Shown: positions 1 through 5,667 of the stretch, piece after piece
How positions within the stretch are numbered: the stretch's first letter is position 1
Layout of the letters: each line of letters starts with the position of its first letter
Assembly (NCBI GenBank): GCA_910585335.1
Contig: CAJUCU010000048.1
Span: 1-7,263, forward strand
DNA length: 7,263 nucleotides
DNA from: an uncultured Bacilli bacterium
Lineage (GTDB): Bacteria > Bacillota_I > Bacilli_A > RF39 > UBA660
Direction of reading: 5' to 3'
Notes under the pieces: generated by a model
What the model was told of the DNA's origin: nothing
The model's input: only the letters and a program-made list of their open reading frames with translations
The model's database searches: none
Position numbers and translations under genes: made by a program

Positions 1-21
1 TGTTTAGATGTGAGTTTAAAC

Positions 22-41
22 ATTCAAAATTTATTTTGAAT
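22..41. repeat. 20-bp palindrome upstream of pflB (operator or upstream terminator)
   Basis: Two perfect 9-base arms, ATTCAAAAT and ATTTTGAAT, are separated only by TT. A smaller inverted pair, TGTTTA (1-6) and TAAACA (17-22), lies just to the left. The palindrome ends about 58 bases before the pflB -10 box. It could be an operator for a dimeric regulator. It could also be an AU-rich terminator of a gene to the left, because TTTTGTTCTTTTT follows the right arm. I do not match it to a named operator such as Rex, CcpA or an FNR-type box. The symmetry is seen directly; the role is inference. Confidence 0.4.
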
Positions 42-75
42 TTTGTTCTTTTTGTGTCAAGTTTTATGAAAAAAA

Positions 76-104
76 TTTATGTTGTCTTTCATTCGTGATA
101 TACT
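76..104 (+). promoter_or_regulatory. Candidate pflBA promoter with extended -10
   Basis: TATACT at 99-104 differs from the TATAAT consensus at one base and is preceded by TG at 96-97, which makes an extended -10 element. The best -35 at 17-base spacing is TTTATG (76-81), a poor match, as is tolerated when the -10 is extended. Initiation about seven bases downstream falls near 111, so the leader would be only about 15 bases and begin at the Shine-Dalgarno. This supports translation of pflB from 126 rather than 111. Confidence 0.5.
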
Positions 105-125
105 AATATTATGGAGGTAGATAGA

Positions 126-2351
126 ATGAGAGAAGAATGGAAAGATTTTGAAAGTGGTGCATGGACCAGTGAAGTAAATGTTCGTGATTTTATAGAAAAA
201 AATTATAAAAGTTATAATGGAGATGAAAGTTTTTTATGTGGGGTTACCAAAAAGACAAAGGAAGTTTGGGCTCGCTGTGAAGAACTTTTAAAAGAAGAAT
301 TAAAAAAACATGTTTTAGATATTGATACAGAACATATGTCTTCTATTGATGGATATGAAGCAGGATATATTGATAAAGAAAATGAAGTAATTGTTGGACT
401 TCAAACTGATGCGCCATTAAAACGTATTGTAAATCCTTATGGTGGTATTCGAATGGTTTATCAAGAATTAGATGCATACGGTTATAAACTTGATTCTACA
501 GTAGATCAGTATTTTAATGAATTTCGTAAGACACATAATCAAGGTGTGTTTGATGCTTATAATGAAGAAATTAGAAAAGCTCGTCATGTAGGTCTTTTAA
601 CAGGACTTCCTGATGCTTATGGAAGAGGACGGATTATTGGCGATTATCGTCGAGTAGCATTATATGGAATTGATTATTTAATGGAAGCGAAAAAGGCAGA
701 TTGGGATCATCTTATAGGTCCAATGACGAATGATTTAATTCAACTTCGTGAAGATGTTTCAATGCAATATCGTGCTTTGGATTCTATAAAAAAGATGGCT
801 TCCCGTTATGGTTTTGATATTAGTCAACCTGCTAAAAATGCAAAAGAAGCAGTTCAATGGACTTATTTTGCTTATCTTGCTTCTGTAAAAGAGAATAATG
901 GAGCAGCGATGAGTTTAGGTCGTGTTGATGATTTCTTTGATATTTATATAGAAAGAGATTTCAAAAATGGAGTATTAACAGAAGAAGAGGCACAGGAACT
1001 GATTGATCAATTTGTCATTAAATTACGTTTGGTTCGTCATTTACGTACACCAGATTATGATGAATTATTCTCAGGAGATCCAACTTGGGTTACTTGTTCT
1101 CTTGCTGGTATTACAGAGAGTAAACGTTCAAAGGTTACAAAGACATCATTTAGAATTTTACATACGCTTACTAATTTAGATCCAGCACCAGAGCCTAATA
1201 TGACAGTGTTATGGAGTGAAGAGTTACCAGAGGCATTTAAAAAATATTGTGCACGTATGAGTATTGAAACAGATTCCATTCAATATGAAAATGATGATGT
1301 AATGAGACATTTATATGGCGATGATTATGCGATTGCTTGTTGTGTTTCTGCAATGCGTGTTGGACGTGATATGCAATTTTTTGGAGCAAGATGTAACTTA
1401 GCGAAGGCACTTTTATATGCAATTAATGGTGGTGTTGATGAGATGAAGGGGGACAAAGTATTGGATGTTCCTGCGATTACTGATGAAGTACTAGATTATG
1501 ATAAAGTAAAAAATGCTTATTTCTCTGTACTTGAAAAAGTGGCTGGCATTTACTCTGATGCGATGAATGTGATTCATTATATGCATGATAAATATGCTTA
1601 TGAAGCGGGTCAAATGGCTCTTCATGATACTCATGTTCGTCGTCTTATGGCGTATGGTGTGGCAGGACTTTCTGTAGCCACCGATAGTCTTTCTGCTATT
1701 AAGTATGCTCGTGTTAAGCCAGTTCGTAATGAAGATGGCATTAGTATTGACTTTGAAGTAGAAGGTGATTTTCCTAAATACGGTAATGATGATGACCGAG
1801 TAGATGATATTGCGAAGGAAGTTCTTGATAAATTTTATAAAGAGTTATGCAAGCATAAACCTTATCGTGATGCAGAACCTACATTATCTGTTTTGACGAT
1901 TACATCCAATGTTGTTTATGGAACAAAGACTGGTGCTACTCCAGATGGACGTAAAGCGGGTGTTGCTTTTGCGCCAGGAGCTAATCCAATGCATGAGAGA
2001 GATGCTAGTGGTGCCCTTGCTTCCTTAAACTCTGTTGCTAAATTAAAATATGCTGAGTGTTGCCGTGATGGTATTTCTAATACATTCTCTATTGTGCCAT
2101 CTACTTTAGGTAGTACAAAAGAGGAACAGGTTGAAAACTTAGTAAGTGTTTTAGATGGTTACTTTGTTCAAGGAGCACATCATTTAAATGTTAATGTGTT
2201 AAATCGTGAAACTTTGGAAGACGCTATGGAAAATCCTTCGAAATATCCACTTTTAACGATTCGTGTTTCTGGATATGCAGTTCGCTTTAATCGACTTACT
2301 CGTGCACAACAAGAAGAAGTGATTGCACGTACATTCCACGGTAAGATGTAA
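126..2351 (+). CDS. pflB: Formate C-acetyltransferase (pyruvate formate-lyase)
   Basis: Cytoplasmic glycyl-radical enzyme that converts pyruvate and CoA to acetyl-CoA and formate in anaerobic fermentation. Numbered from the start at 126 (741 residues, close to the roughly 760 of E. coli PflB), the active-site pair is C405-C406 in the motif ACCVSAM, followed by the conserved block MQFFGARCNLAK. The radical-bearing glycine is G716 in RVSGYAVRFNRLT near the C-terminus. Both PFL and glycyl-radical domains are intact, with no frameshift. The start at 126 has GGAGG at 113-117 with eight-base spacing; an in-frame ATG at 111 would precede that site and be nearly leaderless, so I reject it. pflA follows after one base, so the two are almost certainly co-transcribed. 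The enzyme is inactivated by oxygen in its radical form (family knowledge), which suggests anaerobic life. No neighbouring formate channel or alcohol dehydrogenase is visible. Confidence 0.97.
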   Translation: MREEWKDFESGAWTSEVNVRDFIEKNYKSYNGDESFLCGVTKKTKEVWARCEELLKEELKKHVLDIDTEHMSSIDGYEAGYIDKENEVIVGLQTDAPLKRIVNPYGGIRMVYQELDAYGYKLDSTVDQYFNEFRKTHNQGVFDAYNEEIRKARHVGLLTGLPDAYGRGRIIGDYRRVALYGIDYLMEAKKADWDHLIGPMTNDLIQLREDVSMQYRALDSIKKMASRYGFDISQPAKNAKEAVQWTYFAYLASVKENNGAAMSLGRVDDFFDIYIERDFKNGVLTEEEAQELIDQFVIKLRLVRHLRTPDYDELFSGDPTWVTCSLAGITESKRSKVTKTSFRILHTLTNLDPAPEPNMTVLWSEELPEAFKKYCARMSIETDSIQYENDDVMRHLYGDDYAIACCVSAMRVGRDMQFFGARCNLAKALLYAINGGVDEMKGDKVLDVPAITDEVLDYDKVKNAYFSVLEKVAGIYSDAMNVIHYMHDKYAYEAGQMALHDTHVRRLMAYGVAGLSVATDSLSAIKYARVKPVRNEDGISIDFEVEGDFPKYGNDDDRVDDIAKEVLDKFYKELCKHKPYRDAEPTLSVLTITSNVVYGTKTGATPDGRKAGVAFAPGANPMHERDASGALASLNSVAKLKYAECCRDGISNTFSIVPSTLGSTKEEQVENLVSVLDGYFVQGAHHLNVNVLNRETLEDAMENPSKYPLLTIRVSGYAVRFNRLTRAQQEEVIARTFHGKM

Positions 2352-2352
2352 T

Positions 2353-3072
2353 ATGGAAAAAAGAGCAAGTGTTTCTTCTATTGAGACGTTTGGACTTGTT
2401 GATGGTCCTGGTATTCGAACTGTAGTTTTCTTCAATGGTTGTATGCTTCGCTGCAAGTATTGTCATAATCCTGAGATGTGGAAGATGGGACCTTTAAATA
2501 TGAGTGTAAGTGAACTTGTCTCTAAAGTGATTCGTAATCGGCCATATTATAGAAGAAGTGGTGGTGGTGTCACTTTTTCTGGAGGTGAGCCATTGCTACA
2601 TGCAGATTTTGTGATAGAAGCTTCTAAAAAGTTAAAAGAAGAAAATATTCATATTGCCCTTGATACTGCGGGTGTTGGTGTTGGAAAGTATGAAGAGATT
2701 TTGGAAAATATCGATTTAGTTATTTTAGATATTAAACATTTAGATAGAAATGGTTATCATGATTTGGTTGGTCATGATATGGATGAGTTTTTTCAGTTTG
2801 TAGATGTTTGTCAAAAGATGAAAAAACCACTTTGGATTCGACAGGTTGTCGTTCCTTTGGTTCATGATAATCCAGATTATATGGAAATGTTAGTAGCGTA
2901 TTTAAAAACACTCGAAAATATAGAAAAAATAGAGTTTCTTCCTTATCATAAGTTGGGCAGTGAAAAGTATGAAAAATTGGGACTTGAAAACCCATATTTA
3001 GATAAGGAAGCAATGGATGAAAAAAGATGTCAGGAATTATATCAAAAATATATTGAGACTAATTTTTCGTAA
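2353..3072 (+). CDS. pflA: Pyruvate formate-lyase-activating enzyme (radical SAM)
   Basis: Radical-SAM activase that cleaves S-adenosylmethionine at a [4Fe-4S] cluster and abstracts hydrogen from the PflB glycine to create its catalytic radical. From the start at 2353 the protein has 239 residues, close to the 246 of E. coli PflA. The cluster ligands C30, C34 and C37 form the CX3CX2C motif (CMLRCKYC). The SAM-binding GGE motif is at residues 77-79 in TFSGGEP. The N-terminal block VSSIETFGLVDGPGIRTVVF is typical of the family. The start lies one base after the pflB stop with only a weak GGTAAG-like site in front, so translation is probably coupled to pflB. A reading-frame extension back to a GTG at 2323 inside pflB adds residues unlike the family and is not used. 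The pflB-pflA order supports the assignment. Confidence 0.96.
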   Translation: MEKRASVSSIETFGLVDGPGIRTVVFFNGCMLRCKYCHNPEMWKMGPLNMSVSELVSKVIRNRPYYRRSGGGVTFSGGEPLLHADFVIEASKKLKEENIHIALDTAGVGVGKYEEILENIDLVILDIKHLDRNGYHDLVGHDMDEFFQFVDVCQKMKKPLWIRQVVVPLVHDNPDYMEMLVAYLKTLENIEKIEFLPYHKLGSEKYEKLGLENPYLDKEAMDEKRCQELYQKYIETNFS

Positions 3073-3078
3073 AACAGT

Positions 3079-3112
3079 AAACAGATGGCCCGTTTTCTAT
3101 CTGTTTTTCTGT
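3079..3112 (+). terminator. Probable intrinsic terminator of pflBA
   Basis: AAACAGAT (3079-3086) pairs with ATCTGTTT (3099-3106), and the stem extends by a G-T and a G-C pair to ten pairs around the loop CCCGTTTT. A short T-run, TTTTTC, follows or overlaps the right arm. It begins seven bases after the pflA stop. The stem has few G-C pairs, so efficiency may be modest and some read-through into the next unit is possible. Confidence 0.6.
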
Positions 3113-3138
3113 GCAATTTTTTATTTTTGTACTATAAT
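3110..3138 (+). promoter_or_regulatory. Candidate promoter for the 3172-5601 unit
   Basis: A perfect TATAAT box lies at 3133-3138. At 17-base spacing the -35 would be TGTGCA (3110-3115), a weak match that touches the end of the preceding terminator. Initiation near 3145 gives a leader of about 27 bases containing GGAGG (3158-3162) before the first gene. The -10 is clear; the -35 is uncertain. Confidence 0.55.
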
Positions 3139-3171
3139 ATAGATAGATTCCATTAGCGGAGGTTTTAAGAC

Positions 3172-3438
3172 ATGAAAGAGTTAGAAAAGCGAATTTCAAA
3201 GATTGAGGAGAGAAATGAACGAGTAGAGTTAGATAAAGCATGGGAGACTAGTTGGACGAGAAAGCTTTGTATTATGATGTTAACTTATATTGTTGTTATT
3301 ATTTATTCTTATTTGGTTCAAAACTATGATAATATTTTTTTAAGTTCTTTGGTTCCAGTGATTGGTTTTACTTTATCCACTTTATCATTAAAGGTAGTTA
3401 GAAAAATTTGGGAAAATAATAGAAAGATTAAATTTTAA
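3172..3438 (+). CDS. Small two-helix membrane protein, function unknown
   Basis: An 88-residue protein. Residues 1-20 are charged and heptad-like (KELEKRISKIEERNERVEL), suggesting a short coiled coil. They are followed by the tryptophan-containing motif DKAWETSWTR (21-30). Two hydrophobic segments, about 32-49 and 56-73, are separated by a short QNYDN turn. The C-terminus is basic (KVVRKIWENNRKIKF). By the positive-inside rule both termini should face the cytoplasm, forming a membrane hairpin. I recall similar small proteins with an ETSWTR-like motif in many bacteria, but none with an assigned function. The start is well set by GGAGG at 3158-3162 with nine-base spacing. It is the first gene of the unit, 27 bases ahead of the next. 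That it is a real gene is well supported; its function is unknown. Confidence 0.8.
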   Translation: MKELEKRISKIEERNERVELDKAWETSWTRKLCIMMLTYIVVIIYSYLVQNYDNIFLSSLVPVIGFTLSTLSLKVVRKIWENNRKIKF

Positions 3439-3465
3439 AATGGAATTGTTAAGGAGCAACTCGAT

Positions 3466-4044
3466 ATGATAGAAATTATTAAAAATGATTTGATTGATTA
3501 TGAGACTATTACTATTCCAGATGGAGTACCAATTTTGGAACGTTTAAAGGAAAACACTAGGTGTCAGTTTACTTTGAAACGAGTATCTATTCCTGAGTTT
3601 GATAGAATTAAGAAAGCACAAGAGACAGATCAGTTACTTGATCATCTTGTTACTTGTCCCATTGTTGGTTATAATCCCTTTGTGAAAGGAGATAATGCTT
3701 TTCAAAGTAGTGGTGGATTAAAACTTTCTAGTGATCAGAAAGAAATTTTAGGTTCTTTTGTGATAGAAGAGGATAGAATTATTTATACGCCTGTCGTTAA
3801 ATTTTATGAAGAAAGAGATTGTTTCGTATATTCAAGACGAGATTTTTATACAACGATTTCGATGCCTGAAATTTTAGAACAAGAACTTCAATTTAATCGT
3901 GAATGCTTGGTTTATAGAGGAGAAGGGTTAAAGGATTTGCGGTTTCGTCCAATATTTGATAGTCTAACTTGTGATGAAATGATGGAATATGCTACTAATC
4001 CTGCAAAAGGAGAAGAGGCTTATCAAAAGATATATAGAAAGTAG
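3466..4044 (+). CDS. Uncharacterised 192-residue cytoplasmic protein
   Basis: I do not recognise this protein. It has 192 residues with no signal peptide and no membrane segment, so it is probably cytoplasmic. The composition is ordinary for an AT-rich genome, with many charged residues. Five cysteines (including C33, C64 and C119) are scattered and do not form an obvious CXXC metal site. The middle (about 66-128, containing CPIVGYNPFVKGDN and SSGGLKLS) looks beta-rich, and the C-terminal third looks helical and charged. Translation is supported by AAGGAG at 3451-3456 with nine-base spacing. The gene sits 27 bases after the membrane-protein gene and eight before the methyltransferase gene, so it is very likely in the same transcript. 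An RNA- or translation-related job can be guessed from context only. Confidence 0.8.
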   Translation: MIEIIKNDLIDYETITIPDGVPILERLKENTRCQFTLKRVSIPEFDRIKKAQETDQLLDHLVTCPIVGYNPFVKGDNAFQSSGGLKLSSDQKEILGSFVIEEDRIIYTPVVKFYEERDCFVYSRRDFYTTISMPEILEQELQFNRECLVYRGEGLKDLRFRPIFDSLTCDEMMEYATNPAKGEEAYQKIYRK

Positions 4045-4052
4045 GGAGAAGC

Positions 4053-4925
4053 ATGAAGTGTGCAAATGAGTGGACCGATTATGAACTGATAGATTGTTCA
4101 GATGGTGAAAAATTAGAACGTTGGGGGAAATATATTTTACTTAGACCAGATCCACAAATTATTTGGAATACAGGGAAACTTTATCATAAGTATAAAGACT
4201 CTATTGATGCGATTTATCATAGAAGTAGTAAAGGTGGTGGCTACTGGGAAAATTTGAAAAGTGTTCCTAGTGAGTGGAATATTTGTTATAAAGATTTGAA
4301 GTTTCATATTAAACAGATGGGATTTAAACATACAGGACTTTTTCCAGAGCAAGCTGTAAACTGGGATTTTATGATGAATAAAATTAGGCGAGCTAATCGT
4401 CCTATTAAAGTTTTGAATTTGTTTGCTTATACAGGAGGGGCTAGTGTTGCTTGTCTTAAAGCTGGGGCTAGTGTTACTCATGTTGATTCTTCTCGAGGCA
4501 TGGTTGAGTGGTGTAAGGAAAATGTTCGCATGAATGGCTTAGAGGATGCGCCTATTCGTTATTTAGTGGATGATGTTTTAAAGTTTGTCGAGCGAGAGAA
4601 GAGACGTGGTAATCAGTATGATGCGATTGTAATGGATCCACCTAGCTATGGAAGAGGAGCAAATAAAGAGGTTTGGAATATTGAAAAAGATTTGACACAT
4701 TTAATTGATTTATGTATGGATATACTAAGTAATCAGCCACTTTTTTTCTTGATTAATTCTTATACTACAGGTCTTTCTGCTACAACACTTGCTAATGTTT
4801 TAGAAGTAACTGTCAAGAAAAAATATCAAGGGGTAATCTCTTCAGGTGAAGTTGGACTTCCTATTTTAAATAGTAGTTTGGTTCTTCCTTGTGGTATTTA
4901 TGGAAGATGGGAAAATGATGAATAA
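4053..4925 (+). CDS. Class I SAM-dependent methyltransferase (RlmI/RlmK-like fold, probable RNA target)
   Basis: A 290-residue cytoplasmic methyltransferase with a Rossmann-type SAM-binding fold. The N-terminal block with GEKLERWG and LLRPDPQIIW (18-38) is typical of the SAM-methyltransferase family related to the catalytic domains of RlmI and RlmK, but no separate RNA-binding PUA or THUMP domain precedes it. Motif I is VLNLFAYTGGAS (120-131). The acidic end of the next strand is THVDSSRGMVEW, binding the SAM ribose. The catalytic-region motif is MDPPSYGRG (D195-P196-P197), followed by INSYTTG (234-240). Relatives methylate ribosomal RNA, commonly at cytosine C5 or guanine N7; the target here cannot be read from sequence. 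A GGGAG site overlaps the previous stop codon at 4044-4048. The last 11 bases overlap the pseudouridine synthase gene, which supports an RNA-modification role. Confidence 0.88.
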   Translation: MKCANEWTDYELIDCSDGEKLERWGKYILLRPDPQIIWNTGKLYHKYKDSIDAIYHRSSKGGGYWENLKSVPSEWNICYKDLKFHIKQMGFKHTGLFPEQAVNWDFMMNKIRRANRPIKVLNLFAYTGGASVACLKAGASVTHVDSSRGMVEWCKENVRMNGLEDAPIRYLVDDVLKFVEREKRRGNQYDAIVMDPPSYGRGANKEVWNIEKDLTHLIDLCMDILSNQPLFFLINSYTTGLSATTLANVLEVTVKKKYQGVISSGEVGLPILNSSLVLPCGIYGRWENDE

Positions 4926-5601
4926 GTTGAATGTACTTTATGAAGATAACCATATTATTGTTGTAGAAAAACCAGTTAATGTTTTAAGTCAAAGTGATAA
5001 TACGAAAGATATTGATATGCTTACTATTGTTAAATCTTATATTAAGGAAAAATATCAAAAACCTGGGAATGTTTATTGTGGACTGGTTCATAGATTAGAT
5101 AGACCAGTTGGGGGAATTATGGTTTTTGCTAGAACTTCAAAAGCAGCTAGTAGGCTTAGTAGAGAAATATCTTCTTCTTTTCAAAAAAAATATTTGGCTG
5201 TTGTTTCTGGAGTAATAGAAAAAGATGAGGGTACTTTAGTTGATTATTTGAAGAGATTAGAAAATGGAAATACAATTGTGAGTAATGAAAAAGAGGGGAA
5301 GAGAAGCGAGCTTTCCTTTCGGGTATTAGAACGAAATTTAAAAAAGAGAGAGACTCTTGTTGAAGTAGTTCTTAAAACAGGAAGACATCATCAAATTAGG
5401 GTTCAGTTTGCACACTATGGTCATCCACTTTGTGGGGATCAGCGTTATTATTTACAAGATAAGACACAAATCGCCTTATATGCTTATTCTCTTTCTTTTC
5501 AGCACCCTGTCAAATCAGAAATTATGAGTTTTTCTTTGACACCTACTGGACAGAATTACTGGACAGACTTTACATTGTCAAAATATGTCAAAATAAAATA
5601 A
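4915..5601 (+). CDS. RluA-family RNA pseudouridine synthase
   Basis: Isomerises uridine to pseudouridine in structured RNA (rRNA or tRNA in characterised relatives). From 4915 the protein has 228 residues, a catalytic domain alone, with no N-terminal S4 RNA-binding domain. It opens with the family pattern NVLYEDNHIIVVEKP. The catalytic aspartate is D62 in LVHRLDRPVGG, where PVGG replaces the DTSG of RluA/RluD and matches a short-form subgroup. The second conserved block is TGRHHQIRVQFAHYGHPLCGD, from residue 155. Two adjacent ATGs (4915 and 4918) are possible starts. I choose 4915; GGAAGATGGG lies just upstream. A GTG at 4891 and an ATG at 4900 would add non-family residues. The gene overlaps the methyltransferase stop by 11 bases, implying coupled translation. 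The specific target nucleotide is unknown. Confidence 0.93.
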   Translation: MMNKLNVLYEDNHIIVVEKPVNVLSQSDNTKDIDMLTIVKSYIKEKYQKPGNVYCGLVHRLDRPVGGIMVFARTSKAASRLSREISSSFQKKYLAVVSGVIEKDEGTLVDYLKRLENGNTIVSNEKEGKRSELSFRVLERNLKKRETLVEVVLKTGRHHQIRVQFAHYGHPLCGDQRYYLQDKTQIALYAYSLSFQHPVKSEIMSFSLTPTGQNYWTDFTLSKYVKIK

Positions 5602-5625
5602 TGTTTGCAATGGCAACATTTTTTT
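5600..5625 (+). terminator. Intrinsic terminator of the 3172-5601 unit
   Basis: AATGTT plus GC on the left pairs with GC plus AACATT on the right (5613-5620) around the loop AATG, with a single bulged T. A run of seven T follows or overlaps (5619-5625). The left arm starts within the TAA stop of the pseudouridine synthase gene. Confidence 0.75.
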
Positions 5626-5638
5626 GTTATCATTGTAA

Positions 5639-5658
5639 TAGAATAAAATACAAGGGAG
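5639..5658 (+). promoter_or_regulatory. Possible -10 region and ribosome binding site for the tail-protein gene
   Basis: TAGAAT (5639-5644) and TAAAAT (5644-5649) each match TATAAT at five of six positions. A TTGTTA (5624-5629) that could be a -35 lies too close to both, so the promoter is not resolved. AGGGAG at 5653-5658 is a strong Shine-Dalgarno, nine bases before the ATG at 5668. The preceding terminator makes a local promoter likely. Confidence 0.4.
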
Positions 5659-5667
5659 ATAGATGTT

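Noticed and set aside
51..60. TTGTGTCAA as a Rex or FNR operator before pflB
   Set aside because: The two half-sites are too close for Rex (TTGTGA-N6-TCACAA type) and the sequence does not fit TTGAT-N4-ATCAA.
1338..1355. Ala instead of Pro after the active-site CCVS in PflB
   Set aside because: E. coli has CCVSPM, but as I recall CCVSAM also occurs in Bacillota PflB such as that of Staphylococcus, so this is normal variation.
1055..1422. Minus-strand open frames inside pflB, with similar ones opposite pflA, the methyltransferase gene and elsewhere
   Set aside because: They lie opposite strongly conserved coding sequence, lack convincing ribosome sites and have no recognisable protein features; they are shadows of the real genes.
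4891..4914. Longer start for the pseudouridine synthase at GTG 4891 or ATG 4900
   Set aside because: The extra residues do not match the family, whose proteins begin near the NVLYEDN block; the ATG pair at 4915/4918 gives the usual overlap with the upstream stop.
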